Of a stretch of DNA of 64,000 bases, positions 20,901-35,900 are shown piece by piece. Below the pieces are notes generated by a model that ran no database searches, was not told the origin of the DNA, and saw only the letters and a list, made by a program, of their open reading frames with translations. The translations under genes were made by a program, and so were the position numbers. The stretch is from the NCBI RefSeq assembly GCF_021018805.1, contig NC_086254.1, positions 29,883,300 through 29,947,299 on the forward strand. The letters run 5' to 3'. This DNA comes from Prinia subflava (lineage: Eukaryota > Chordata > Aves > Passeriformes > Cisticolidae). How positions within the stretch are numbered: the stretch's first letter is position 1; each line of letters opens with the position of its first letter.

Positions 20901-23900
20901 GTCAGGTTGCCAGAGAAACATGGAGAATATGTAGGCCATAAAAATCAAACTAAAAACTGAGCACCTAATTAGTATGCAAAAATAGAAAATAAAAACTGAA
21001 CAAGAGCAAAACACTGAACGAAACGTAAAAATAAACCAGTCCTCATCTGTCCTTAGAGCAAGTTGGGAAGTAGCCTGGAAACATTCCAACCAAGGCTCAA
21101 GTTCCTGATCTCTCAGTCACTTGCAATAGAGCCTTGTGCAGTTGACTCCAGGGAAGTTTTGGAAGCCCCTTGCTGGCCCCAGCACCCACCAGCAGCACAC
21201 TGCAGGGTCCACACCCAAATCCCTGCTCCAACCCCTTTGCTTCATTGGGAAGTTGTGTCCAGTGCTGCTCCTGCCTCCCAGGTCCCACTGCTGGATTTCA
21301 CAAGCACCCACTAAGAAATCTATAACTGAGGTTTTGACTTTGTCTCTAAAAGTCTCTAAAACTGGCAAGTCTAAGAGTTGGGGAGAGCTGCAGTGAGAGC
21401 CCAAACTCTGTACCCATCCCTGCATTATTAACAAGCCAATGTGCCCCTTCAGGCAGGGAACGTGGTGCTGCTGAGAGCACCCAACCCAGCACAACCCTGA
21501 GCTTGCAACACCCGAGACAACCGTGGAGAAAGTTTCACAATGCAAGTCACTGTCTGGGAAAGAAAGAATGAGATGAAATGTTAATGCAGCTGCCCTCCAA
21601 TTCAGCTTGGTATGTAAGTCAACAACCCAGAGCCGTGACCGTGAGGTGTGCAAATCCAGGGAGGTGTGCAGACAGCTCCCTCAGGGATGCACGGCTCAGG
21701 GCGAGTGTGGGAATCTGAACACGGATGTGTGCCGTACTCCACATTGGAAAGGGGCAGTTTAGAGGCAGGAATTTTCCAGTATCATAATTAAAATCAGAAA
21801 AGACATCCTGTGCAGCCCCCTGCTCACCAGCAGGCATTAACTTGCACTTTGTGGCCAAGGACAAGGGCCAAAGAGATTGCCTGTAACTGTAGGTAATCTC
21901 ACGCTGTCAGAAAATCATTCTTAATTTTGTCATACCAGCCAGCCTTCTGATTCCTGTTTTCCTGCACATGAGAAGGGAGAAAACCAACAGGTTCTGCAGG
22001 AAATAAGCTGTGTGTATCTGCCATTGTTGAAGTGGGGGCAAAAAAAGCCCAGGAGAACATTGTTGCTCCCAAAGAAAGCAGAAACACTGAAACACATCCC
22101 ACAGCCCAGTATCCCAGAAATGCTGCCAAACTTCCTTTCCCTCCAGAATAAAAACAGACTCCTCACCCCACGCTGAAAACAACAGAGCCCCTTTGGAGCA
22201 GATACATTCTATAAAGAAGCATCTTCTCTGGGAATCTCTGCTTCTCTGCATCTGGTTCCCTGCTGCTCCCACTAAGCCTCTCAGCTCTAGGGGCCATGGG
22301 AAGAGGCTGAGTCCTGCCCTCCTCTCCCCCAGTTCCACTGGCTGCTGCTGCTGAAGGACAGCAGGCTGCAGAGGAGGGCCACAGCTCAAACAGGCATTGC
22401 TCTAATTCACCATGAGCATTAAAAATAACAAGCAGTACTTTAAAACTGGGATTGCAAATCACAACAGCTACATTTTAAAGCTATGGAGGATACTTTAATG
22501 CTATAATCCATATTAATCTGACACTAAGAACAAGACAAATACACCATGGGTACTAATATGGTGCAGATGGTAAAGTGCAGGGCCATGTTAATGAAAGATG
22601 AGACTCCACTATTCTTCCCTCTAGCAGGCATGTACACTTCCCTTAAATATTTACTCTCACGTTAATGTCAGCAGTGAATTCCAGCCAGACTGGGGCTGAT
22701 GGAAGCGTGGAGTGATGTGCTGTTCTCTGACAGCAGCTACAGCAAGTGTCCTAACTCGGAGGCAAAGCAAAGCACGCCACTAATCAGGGTGATTCCAGCC
22801 CTGCCAGCATCTCAGAACACTGCTCAGCTGCTGCCTGGAGATGCTCAGGAAGCCAAGGAGAATTACATGTGAAGGCTCATCCTGCAAAGCGATGACCAAG
22901 CTGTCCCTGGTAGCCACGAGACGCTTGCACAAAGATATCTCTACTCACCCTTCAGGATGTGCCGAACTATTTTAATGGAGCTGCCTCTCATGTTCAGGAT
23001 CTGGTGGACTCTCTGACGAATCTGAGGGGGAGCAGGACAGAGAAGAAAGAGATCTTCAACACAAGTCCATGCACAGCCCTATTTTTTCCCTCTTTGAGGG
23101 ATAAGCAGAGACCTGAGCACCATAAAAACCAACTCAGTCTTGGCAGCCCTCCACATCTGCTCAGGAACACTCAGGAAGGCACATGGCACAGAAATAAGAA
23201 GCCACTGAATGCATTCCCAAACTCCAATGTATTAACAAGGAAGCAGAGATGAGCATTTTTGCACAGATCAAGAAAAGCTGTAGCTGTGCTTCTGTGAAAC
23301 CTCCTGAGAGCAGGTCCCCTTCCCCTGCTCCCTCAGCAATGGTATCAACATGGCCTTTCCATTCCAAACCCTGACCTCGCTCACACAGATTATATGAATT
23401 TAGTGACAACAATCAGCTTCTGTCCCCACTAATGCCCTCCTATCTGCTGCAACTTGATGGAGCTGTACAGACACAAGTACAATAAACAGGAGGTTTCCTC
23501 CCCAAATGAGAATCAGAGAAACAATTACTCAACACAGCATTTGCAAGGATTTAGAGCCTTGTCTGTACCATGAATGGAACCACAGATGATCTGCAAACCT
23601 TTATGCAGCTTTACCTGGGGAACATTGGCATTACAGATCTCTGCCATGATGTAACAGATGAGCTGCAGCACAAAGAGCCCAGCATCCAGACGACGGAGAT
23701 AGAATTCATCTTCCATGTCATCGTCTATGATCTCTCCTCGACGCACCATGTCCTGAAAAGCCACACAAAGGAAAGGTCTGAGGATTCTCTCAGACTACTT
23801 CCCATTAGGAGTGCTAAAATATTGGTGGAATTTGTGGTTTTTTATCAGCCATATATTTCTCGCCAAAGTATTTTTAATAATTCATTTAAATTCACAAAAC

Positions 23901-26900
23901 ATTTCATTCAGTTTTGAAGAAGTTATGCCTTTGCTGGTCGTGAAGTGTGTCCATCTGCAAGTTAAAATTTTAATTTAAACATACAAATCACATTTCTACA
24001 TTGAAGGGTGAGAGTGTGTGACTATGGAACAGACCCGTGTACCTGTGATTTACAAGTTCTTTGTCAGAATGGAACAAAACCTGCTCTTTTACTGGCCATC
24101 TGAGGGTGCTGTTTGGCAGTGCAGAACATGACTCCAGCACACTCTAAGCCTTATTGGGCTTCTAGCTTCATTATTGACTGATAGATGAGAAAACACATCT
24201 GAAAATCCTGCTCAAGGATAGCTATTCTGTGCCTAACCAGGCTCTTCCAGCTGTCTTTCTAAGGGGTGCTGCCAGGGCAGACCTGGGACAGGGTTTTTTA
24301 GCCAAAGAGCACCGATTCCCATGGGAATGACAACCCACCATCCATGCTTCCTTGTATACATGAGTTTCACCAGAGAGACCTGCCCAGAGGGAGGCCAGAG
24401 GAAAAATGAAAGAGGCCAACTCATCCCATCCCATCCCTCATGTCCAGAGAACCCATCTTCCTCCAAACACTGGCAGGAGCCACCTGGCAGTGAGCTCAGA
24501 GCGGCCTCCTCTGAGCTGGCCCCCAGGATGTGCCTGTGCTGCCTCCTCACGGGGGCTGACGGGCCCAAGCAACCATGTCACGTGTCACCTCTGCATTTTG
24601 GGGTTTGCCTTCTGGTTTTGTTCTCAAACAAAGGAAGCAGCTCGCTGCAGCTCCGTGATTTATTCCACAGCCGTGTGGGCACACACCAGAGGAGCAATAT
24701 TTCCTCATTAGAGCCATCACCCCGTACTGCAACGCTCCGCAGGACGCGCCTCCTCGGGCACACGTGCTCCAGGCACGCACACACGCGAGGCCACCAGCGC
24801 CAAAGCTGACTGAGGCTGCCAAATTTTGCTGCTTTGTCAAGCCAAGCCCCTGCACCTAATGGTGAGCTGAGGGTTTTAGGTGTAAGAAGGAAAATGATCC
24901 CTGTGCAAATCTCCCTGGAGTGGGGCAGTGGATGCTCCCTGGATAGAAATCTGATGGAGTGACTTGGCTGACTCTCACTTTCTCTTGAAAGGGAGAGGAA
25001 AGCTTAGGTAGTGAAATACTTCTCCCTTTCTCCTAGAAATCCAGTCCACTAGTAAAAGAACAAGTTTAGAAGACAGGGACTTCTTAATTGTGTTGTGAAA
25101 TCAACTGCTTTGGCTACACTCGGATGTGACACTTTAGCATCAGATCCTGAAGACTCCAATACATGCATGACTGTCATTTATTCCAGGTTCTCAAAATCAT
25201 GGGCACAGGCACAACTGGGCAAAGCCTGCATGTGAGCTCTTGCCAGTAAACAGAAAAATCCAATTTTGTGCAGAGAGTGACTTCCCTCACCTTAAATCCA
25301 TGCCAAATGGCTCAAATCTGGTCTCTAAAGTTAAACAATGATGAGTCTGGCTAGTGAGTGAGCTGAACACTGACTAAATTATTGAAAAAAACACTCAAGA
25401 AAGACAACACATTCACTCCTGAACCACTGCTCACACTGCATACAGGCTCATTGGCTCCTCTGCTCAACAGTGCTAAATTCCTGAGCAGAAAAACAGCCAC
25501 AGGCCAGGACTCTGAATCTCCAGAGCAAGAAACAAAGGCTGGGTCTGCTCTGTATTCTGGTCTGAGCACGGTGATCACAGGAGCCGGATCCAGGCAGCCG
25601 CGGTCTTGATTACACAGCGGTGGCGGCTCTAACAGCCCCTCTCAGCAGAGAAGATTATTTTGTGCCAGTAAATTAAGCAGATATGAATTAGACAACAAGT
25701 ACAGTTTTAAGGTGCCTTTTCACAGTCCTCTTTTCTTTTTTTTTTTAAACCACAGCCACCCTTTCAGTGCTAATCTGCCTCCAGTACAGTACCAAACAGC
25801 CCCTTCCCCACTTGGTCTCTCTTTCAAAGCTGTCAGTCGCTAACCTCCAAATGAGCACTCAGGTGCCATTTCTAATCTGCCAGCAATATGTACTGAGATG
25901 CCCCTTGCTGATGGGAGAAGACAGCAATAAGATGGGCTTCTGTGAAGCTAAAATGAGCTTCTCTCACACTAATGAGGCAGGACTGACAGGCCTCGAGGTG
26001 TCAGGTAGAGACTCCAAGCCTAAAGACGCAATGGGTGTACCAGTCCTGTACCAAAGATCACACTGCTCCACATGGGCACTCCAGGAGATTTCTGCACCCT
26101 CCTCCCTCCTCATCTATCACTCACCTTCCAGCACACACTGCACAGCTGGGCAGAGCAAAAGGAATGGGTACTGATTAAGAACAAAGAACACCTCCAGGAT
26201 CCTGGTTTTACATCCTCACCATGTGGAACAGAGAGGCCAATCCAGCTGGACAGAAATGAGCATGTTCCAAACAGCCAGGCACCAAAACAAGCACAACAAT
26301 GTGCCTCTCACTCTAAGGATGGAGTCTCTCCCCTTACTACTTTGTCTCTGTATCACTGGCAAGAGCTGAGGGATGCAAGACATGCTCAGGAGGGGCCTGC
26401 AGACCACAGGCTAAGAGCCACACTCAGCCATCATGTCCTGCCCTCAGCACAGCTCCAGGCAATTAGGCCTTTCTACACCAAAGTGAAAGGATGGGCTGAC
26501 ACAAATCCCCACCTGTTATCCCCACCTGTGGATACCACACTCATCCTAGGAGTTCCACCTTTTCCTTTCAAGGATGGAGTGGCTGAGCTGTAGCACAATT
26601 AGCATGTAATTTGTAAGTCATTATAGCACAAAGTGTCTGGTGAGAATATTTTATTGAATAAACCTGATGAGCATAATTTTCTGTGGAACTATAAAAATAT
26701 TAAACTATCTCTTGTCATTTCCTACCATCTTTAGAGATCATCAAGGCTATTGCTGCCACCCATAATTATACCTCATTTTAGAGAAAAGTAAAGGCCACAG
26801 GATGTTGCACCATTTCCTACAGAAATAATTAAAGAAATTGAGAGGAGAACAAGATATTTTCATTAAATAAAAACTCTGAGAAAAGTGCTAAGATAGGCAT

Positions 26901-29900
26901 CAGGTGTTGGAGACAACGCTCTTACGGACTTTGCTGCTGGGTTTCTCATGGCAATCAGGATAATCACCAAGTTATCACCTCTGAACCCTTCTGAACAGAT
27001 TCCACTGAAGCAAACAAGGGGGTAACACTGAGAAGGGGCTCAATGACCTCATCCTGTTTCAAGTCCAGATTAGGGTGCAGATTATTACAACTGTTTCTCC
27101 ACAAAACAGCTGGCTTCAGAAATTCCTCCCCTCCCTTCCACCCTCAACTATTCCCCCACCATCACTGCCATGGGCTGAAAAGCAGGGCTATAAAGCAGAT
27201 CACTAAAATAAGCCAAACTAAAAGAAATAAAAAGGAGGAGAACTGCAAGAGCAGGAGCTTCTTATGCCAGCTGCGCTACTAAAGATAAAGCACTCAGTCA
27301 TTCCTTGTGTAAGCAGCTTTTCACTCCTTGTAATGCAAGACTTACACCAGGATACTCTGTCCATCAGACTCGGATCTCACTCTTGTCAGTGTAGGCTGAA
27401 CCTGTAAATCTCACCAAGTATCATTTTTCCATGGGGCAGGGAGAAAGGTGAGGATCTGTATACCAGATTTTTGGGGTACTATGTCCTTTACTGCAAGAGG
27501 AAGGTCGAAAGACCCCCAGTAATAGAACAGTTTCTAAAGTGTTCACACAATCCACCTCAGTGATTTATGTGCCACAACAAGGAACATTAAAGTGCCCCAT
27601 AAATCCTGTCACAGCCAGACAGTGCTGTGATGTGACAGACAGAATGATGACTTCTGTGTGGGGCAAACACTCGAGCCACTTCAGATCTCAGGAGACCATA
27701 TCCCACTGACCATCTGATGATGCTACAAATTAAAGCAAATGATAATTCTCCAAAACTGTTCCAAGCTAGCAATGAACTTCAACATCATATTTTATACGTG
27801 TTGCGGCCAATGTGTTGCACCCATGAGATGCTTCTGTGAAATCCTATTATTAGTTCTAATAGAAGGTAAAGAATTGAGATCCATTTATTTTGGATACAGA
27901 ATGAGAATTTGATATTCCTTAGTTTTACTTCTCTTGTGCATTTAGTAGACACGAATGGGTTAATATTATTAATTGAAAAGCTTCCACAAAAGCTTCTTCA
28001 CACTCAAATCCCCTCCACTCCTGCTTTGTGCTGGCTGTTTGCTACAGATGTTAACGTTTGCAGGCTGCTCCAGGCTGTTCCTGGATAAAGGGCACATACC
28101 CTCACTCTGCATGTGGTATTTTAGGGCGCTGTACATGCAGCTCCAACACACTAGAAGGCTTCAACTGAAAAAATCCATTCTGATTTTTGAGTTCTAAAAC
28201 CCCCACACCAACACCAAAACACAAAGAATAAATAATTTCTTGCCCTGTTCTGAGGAGGAAGAACAGAGCACGGAAGGAAAGCAGGAAAGGGTAAACGCTG
28301 TTTTCCTCCAGGCCACCGCTCTGTGGTGACGCTGCCACTGTCCATATGGAGCCTGTGTGCTGGCAGCAAAAGCAGCTCCATTCATCACTCACTGCCGTGC
28401 TCTTTGAGCAGCAGCAGTGCTCCGATGCCCTCAGAATGTTTGGCAGTGCCTGGAGAAGCAGCCTTGGCAGCAGGAAGGCAGCTGTTTGTCGGGGCCTGGT
28501 GGGGGGCTGCTGCCCGTGGCACGCGGAGCGCGCGGCGCGCGAGACGGCAGCTGCAGCCATTGCTCTCCATCAGTGCTAATCAATCTCACACCCTCCCCAG
28601 CACTGATACAGATAATCTTGTGGGAAGCTAGCCAAGCTCGCTAACAGCTCTGCAAGCTGCTTCCTGACTCCAGCCACTCGTTCCCTTTCAAAAGGTCTGT
28701 TCCAGCTTCAGTTCCAAGAAAGTGCTGTGCGGCACCAAGGCTCGTGTCACTCAAACATTCGCTGCTGGTGTGCAGAGAGCACACAGCCCTTGGCTGCACC
28801 TCAGCCAACTCATCAACACAGACACTTTTCACCGCTGATCACAACTCTGCAGACCAGGGTAGGAGGCCTCACACATTATCATGTAATTGTCTCTCTGCAT
28901 TTCACCTGCTCTCCATCTGCCAAACCAAGCAGGACTGCAGCCAGGTAAAAGTGAAGGCAAATTGAAGCACTTCTGAAGTACTGAAGTACTTCTAGTAAAA
29001 TTCACTCTAAGAGACAGCCAGAAGCACTTGTAGAGAAATTCTTGGCCCACTTTAAATGAAATTACCTGGAACTTGGAAAGTGAGGCAATAGGAATTAAGA
29101 GGCAACAGCACAGGTATGAGGGCACACCTGAGAATAGTGACTGGCTGAGCCTAAAGTCCTGTGCAGATGACATGGCTGTGCCAAGGTGTTACAGACATGA
29201 CCTGGCAAAACTTAAGCAATACATACGTGTTTCTCCCCATCAATCTTCTTATCAGCTGCCTGCATTGCATCCAGGTACTTAAAATACAGTTCCATCAGCC
29301 TATCAACCTGCAAGGGCAGAAGAGAGAGATGTAAGCAAGAAAAAGAAACAAGGCAATCATCTTTAATCCTTCATGCAATTCTGTTTTCCTCTCAGCTTCA
29401 GCCTTCACAAAGCAACAGGCAGCTCTGTCCCTCCCAGGAAGGAATGTGTTACAGAAGGAGGGTGCAAGTGCTGGTCGGATGAGCACGCTGGGGCTGCAGG
29501 CGTTTGGATGTCATCCTGCATGGGAACACGGTCCCATCAGTGCCACATAAACGGCAGCAAACAGACACGTGTCCCCAGCTCACTCTCTGTGCTGTGGTCC
29601 TCCAGGCTCCTGGTTTCCCCAATGGATTTGTCTATCTGTGCTGGTTGTTCCAGGTCTCCCACTCTCCTCTGAACTGTGTTAAGGCTGCTGAAATCCTATC
29701 CAGTAATTATCTACAATTGGTAGAGCAGGTTATGAAAAACACCTTTAAAACACACTAATGAGGAATACTAAGGAACCAGTATTTTCCCAGTGGCAGAATT
29801 TACAAATCCCTTGGGATCTCTGGTTTGCAAAAGCTATTTCTTTTCTGCAAAGCTTTGATCTATCCACACCATGTAAATATTTTGGGAAGAATTTCCCAGA

Positions 29901-32900
29901 GCAAACACCACTAGAGTGAAATATTCTAGGAGAAGAGTGGGGAATGTTAAATGTGTACCACAGCAACTCCTAAACTCTCTGCAAAAGAGCTTCACCAGAC
30001 ACACTGGCACCTTTCCATGCTGCCCTGATCTCAGAGCCAGCACGATGTAATACCACAGACTGTCTTCTACGGCCAGGTTTCAGCAGACACAACCCAGGAC
30101 AGAATTGCTAGTACCATATGCAAGAGCACCAGAAAACAAGAGCACAAGGGATGTGGAGGCCATGCACTAAATGTCCAGTTTTGCAGTTTGTAGATACAAT
30201 GTGCATGAGAGAACAAAGGTCTGTGACAGCAAAAGCCTCTACAGGCAGGTACGAGGATGGCTTTTTATAACTCAGCAAGTGCACCAGGCACCCTGGGCAA
30301 GAACCCTCCCAGCCTGACTGAGACACACATTCAGCACTCACCTTCTCACTGTCATTCTCTGTGAATTTATTCAGTAACCGTGTCCTCTGCTGCCCTCTCA
30401 GGTTTCGCAGAAGGGAGGCCAGGATGGAACAGACATGTTCTAGAAATACATAATGAAAATTGCATGCTGAGATCAGGAAGAGGAGCTTATTTCCCTCTGT
30501 AACATGCCATTAAATTTACTATTAACACTCTGGCTTGTAGCTGTTGATAAGCAGAATCCTGGTTCCTTCCCATCGTGGTGAGAGGAGACAGAGCAGCAGT
30601 GAGAGCCACAAGCCATGTTGCAGGGAGCACAGATAGCTCCTCATTCCAGTCCAGCCAGTGAAGTCTCCTCCTCCTCTGCCTCATGGACCTAAAGCACCTT
30701 ACACAGAGCACAAGCTCCACTCTGGTTTTCTCCTTTTGGGCCTAAAGGAGCCCTGGCCAAAGCCAGCACTGTCACCCAAATGACCCTCAGGTCACCAAAG
30801 CGGGGACAGCTACTGAAACAAGAGAGCTGGAGAAAGGGAATAAGTGCTCCTGCAGAGACTGAAGTGGTATGAGCTAGAGGAAAAATTCTCAAACCAACCA
30901 CTTTCATTTACAGAAAATCCCATCAATTAATATAAATAGGCCACAACAAACCAGAAACTACCAAATAAACATGTTTATAGTCTTCTCAACTGCACTTGGG
31001 GGTCATATTTTTCAGCACAAACCAAGAAGACAGTAAAAAGTCAAGGCTGCAAGCACACAGGAGACACCTGTGTCAATGTCCCACCACTCTCAGAGGTGAC
31101 TGAGCCGCTCGCCTGGAGCCCAAGCACAGCAGTGCAAAGCAAAGAAGAAGGGCTTGAATCTCTTTCCCTTTCCAAACCAGTCAGTTCTACTTCCCACCTG
31201 CATGACAGCACTAAGCACAGACCTGATGGTTTAGCCACTGTAGCTTCTCCAAGATGTCCTCACTTGTAATCTTGCTGATTAAGACAGATAAAAATTTATG
31301 GCCATAAACACTTCCTCACCCATGGTGGTAACGAGCAACGGGGCCTCAAGATTTGATATTTTCAGAGGGGGAAACACAACATGCAGAGGAGAAGGATCAC
31401 CATCTCATTGCTGTCACACCATGCACTTCCCCAGTGCTGCCCAGCCCTGATTGATCAGTCCAGCACAAAGAATGAGCAACACCACCGTGTCTGCTGGGAG
31501 CTCCTGCTCCCAACTGCCTGGGCCCTGGAAGGGGAAGGCACCCAGGCTGCCTGGCCGGGGTGCCCGTGCTCCTGCTGCACGGATCATCCACATCCTGCAC
31601 AAGGGCAGCACGACGAGAGGCTGCACAGACACACGCACACCCCCCATTTCATTAGCTGCTTATAAATGGAGCTTCCTTCTCGAAACAGATTTCTGCCTGC
31701 GGTGGTGTCAATTTTTCATGTTCCAAGGAGATTGGGAGCGCTGCCGGCAGGAGGAGCAGGCAGATAACAGGTTTATCGGGCGGCCGCACCGTGTGGCTGC
31801 TCCGTCATTCCGACAGGCTGGCGGGGGTGAAGGATGGCTCCGGGGGTGTCACCGCACGCTCTCACTGCACACAAACTGTTACTCCGCAAAAAGCAACACC
31901 AAACTAAGCGTTGGCATTAAAAGCGTGGTAAAAACCTTCAAGTTCTTGCAAGAGCCCGTTTTCTTAAGGAGAATGAAATTCAACAAAATGAAGATTTTTT
32001 TTCCCCCCATATATGCCAACATATGCTCTGCTGGTTTAGAAAGAAGTCAGCATTCTGTATGTCCCACTATTTTTTTCCGCAACCTTCTTTTTTTGGAAGT
32101 GTTGATGCAGCATTTTAGTAGCAGTATTCTCACCAATGATCTATCTTCATTGCTTTTTTTCCAATATTCCTTTAGTAGGAAATGTATTTTAGCCATCATT
32201 TTTGCTTTGGTGGTCATATGCAGATATTTATCCATTTTATCAATAAAATCTTTAAAACTACTGACAAGTCTAAAGGAGCTGACACAGAGGTTTTGAGAAC
32301 AAGGTTATTCTTTCAACGTATCACTGCAGAAAATCCAGGAAATATTTAGTTGCCTGGTAAAAATGTTCAAAGAAATATTTTATGGAAATATTTCTGAACT
32401 ATCTAAACTGGTTTTTTATCAGCTTCCTGAAAAATAATGCACTAGTGTGTTTGATGCTGCACCCCAACATCAAGGTTATGCCAGATAATGGAAGTCCTGA
32501 CTCAATAAATACCAACATCCATGGGCAAGGACACTGGCCAAAAAGAGGTCAAAGATAGAATGAGAGGCCATGATTTAGTGGATTAAAGTGTTTGCACAGC
32601 CATGGGAAGGGAGAAACACTAACCTTGGGGTGCAGGTTCCCATAGATGGGGGTCTCACCATTTTACCATGGCCTGACTCTATCTCAACGTCACAAGTGCA
32701 ACATTTGAAAAGCTGTAATCACAATATTTGCTCAGAGCTGGATCTCCTTTGAGAAATGGTGAGTAGCTGATGCTGTTCTGAGTCCCCAGAAGGCAGAACC
32801 TGTTCCTGCCTGGCTTTGATCTCAGTGCAGACAGAGGCCATGAGCTGTGCATTGCCCTGGGGTGAAGCCACAGGCAGCCTTCCTGCTATTATTCTCCACA

Positions 32901-35900
32901 GGAATGCAACACTCAGCCAAAGTCCACATCACCTGCACAAAATGCATCATTCCAGGGAGGGCACAGACAAGGCCAGAGGCAGAGGTTGCAGACAAACCCC
33001 ATTTCAAAGAATGACTTTGAGAAGCAAACACCAAACCGAGCTGCACTGCAGCACCACAAAGGTGCCTTCACAGAAATAACAGGTCCCAGCTGGTAGCTAC
33101 TGTGCATCAAGAACAACTTTTTTCAATCCAAAAATCCCCTAAATTTATGGCTGTAGGAAGATGGGAGGCTTCTCTCTCACCAGCCAGTAGCACTGCTGCT
33201 GCCCCATGGCCAGCTCACCTGCAAGCCCTGCTGCTCCCCACGATCCCAATGCTGCAGGGCACCATCCCAGACACATCCCTGGCTCTAGGGGGTCATGTTC
33301 CATGTGCTCCCTGCAGCAGCACCGGGGTCCTGCTTAGCCTAGCATCACCTCAAGCTCTCAGGAGCCTTTCCCCCTCCAGACAGGCACAGAGACTTCAGCA
33401 TGCAAGCAGTGTTTAAAACACCCTAATTAGATCGATCTTGACTTCAGCTCGGCGTGTTGGAATACAGATTAATCTATTCCATGGCTGGCACTGGCAGCTG
33501 CAACAGCAGGAGGTCCTGTCAAATCAAGCTGTAACATTACACTCCTCTGCCTTTATTATCCCACCCCCTGCTTTCTTTTTTTTTCTTTTTACATCTCATT
33601 ATAATGGACATCTGCCTGGCAGGGGAGGAAGCTCAACAGTGAGGAAGAGGAGGCAAGCATCACCCTGCAGGAAGGGGACTGGATGCCAGGGACAGCAGCC
33701 CATTGGAGACCAAGCAGGATGATCTGGTGAACCAAGCAGAACACATTTAAGAGCCTTCTGTCTTGTAAAGAACACCAAAGATAAATTGTAGTTTCTAATT
33801 AGAGCAGGAAAATACTAGAAAAAAGCAAGCCAGCTCTTTGAGATACTTCTACCCCTCCTAGGCACACAACTCTGTGGCTTCAGGGCTGCTGGGAAGCCTG
33901 GATGAAGCCTTTGCCCATGCCAGTATTACAGGTGGCACTGGGACATGCTATTCCAGTGGTGTAGCATCTGATAACCTGACTTGTTTACACGTGCATTAAT
34001 AATCTACATTTCAGAGGAGTAACCCACTCGAGAATCACTGCATTTTGCCAGGAAAAAAATACTGAGTACAAGCAAGAAACACCAATTTTATGCATAGGTG
34101 AAGGGGGGTCTGAGAGGGTTGGAAAAGCTCCACATGCAACAGTCCTGGTGAGCTGAATCCAGCCATCAAGCTGAATGTAAAACAAAATTCTTTCTATTGA
34201 CTGAGAAAGTTTATTTTTCTGATGTTCTTGCAACGGAGCATGTTCACTTTAATTGAGATAAATTTAACTCTGTTCTCAGCATCATGGCTCACTCAAATCA
34301 CAGGTTCCTGTTGGAGGGTGATGGTGAAATACCAAATTAGGATAATAAAGTTCTGCTTAAACAGACTGATGCCTTCCCGGGGTGCTCAATCCTCAAGCCC
34401 ACCAAAAGAAAAACACTTTCTGCTGGCTGGCAGAGGATGCTCAGTTAATACCAGTAACTCCTTATCAGGCCATGTTTCTGCTGCTGCCTTTTCACTTCCC
34501 CATACCCAGGTTCTGCAGCAGACATTCATTCCAAAGGCTCTGTTGCCTTTAGATCATGTCACAAAGAAGTAAGAGTTTATTTACTAAGAAATGGGTTTTG
34601 TTGTTGTTTTTAAAGTGAGGGTGTAGCTGAGGATCTCGAAAAGAGGCTTTGTTTTTGATAGAGGGCAAACAAGCAAAACACCCCAGCAATAGGAATTCTC
34701 CTTTGGAAACTGGCTGAACTAATTCTCAGGTTATCAAATTAAGCATTCCTAAGTAAAACTGACATCTAAGACAAGAGAAGGCTTTTAAATGAAGATGAAT
34801 TGGACAAACATCCTTTTATAGTTCATTACACTCTCCAAGTGAGCAAAACTCAGCTGCAAATAACCATCCTGAGAAAGAGCAGGAGGATATACAGCCTGTC
34901 GAGCCAGCTATGATTGCTTCACTACAGACTCTCTAATTCAGGAGGAATTTGTGTTTTCTCCATTTTTAGCTCACTGAGACTGTTCAAGAATTTCAAGCCA
35001 GCATCCAACACTGTGATTCCACTGTGCTGAGAGACGCTGCACCCTCATGGACAGGGGGACACCCTGACCCTCAGCTCTGCTACAGGAAGGTTTTGGGAAA
35101 GCAGATGCTCACAGAGCAAGCCCCACATTTCAAAAGTGACAATACATAAGTGTTATTTAAAATCTTACCCTCTGTTTATGCCAAGAACCACCTAGAGGCA
35201 GATTTCTGTCCATTCCCTGCAATCACAGCCATTAAAGGGACACTGCTGTTCAACCAGCCCACAGCACACAACCACAACACAGCACCTCCTATGCAGCCAG
35301 GCTGGTTCTCTTTGTGGCTGTCCAACCCAGCTGGGCATTCACATGAGTATTGCAACCCACAGACACAGGAAAACTCTAAGCTGCAAAATATTTCTGGTGT
35401 GAGTTGCTTCACTGCCTCAGAAAAAGGAAAATTGCTTCCAACGAGTTTTTTCTCCCAAATCTAATATCCTAATATAATGATCTGTACAAACACAGGCAAA
35501 ACTCAAGTGTAGATAATGTGCACTCAGTTAGACACCACAGGCCCAATCTTCAGGCTCAGATCATCCATAAAGATGGTTAAGAAATTTTCCCTTTCTTTTT
35601 TCCTAATTACATAGTGTACATAAAGCATAAATACGTGCAGTTTGGATTTAAATTGTTCACAGGCTCCCTAGAGTAAAATAATTTTTAAACACTGACAGTG
35701 TTTAAAATGTAGCTAACCAGCACTGACACCTTTATGCTAGCATTTAGAAAGGAAGAAATACATTACAGAGAAGTTACTTTTATCAAATTTAATTTGGATT
35801 ATAAATTTCTGCAATAAATAAAAGCTCAGCAAGTCACATTGAGATTTTTTTTCACTGGGGTATTTATTATTTTGTCACATTCAGAACACCATCTTAGAGA

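Larger units (their letters stand above)
17973..22948 (-). other. CTNNBL1 intron 15
   Basis: About 5.0 kb. Contains an inverted repeat (18704-18758) and a CT microsatellite (19051-19073). Otherwise ordinary intronic sequence; no exon or RNA gene recognised. Confidence 0.85.

Noticed and set aside
28964..28992. Nested GAAGTACT/AGTACTTC short palindromes
   Set aside because: Short and low-complexity; compatible with local slippage rather than a functional site.
31451..32296. 281-codon plus-strand open frame in CTNNBL1 intron 11
   Set aside because: No recognisable domain, composition changes from GC-rich to AT-rich partway, and no splice or promoter context; most likely chance.
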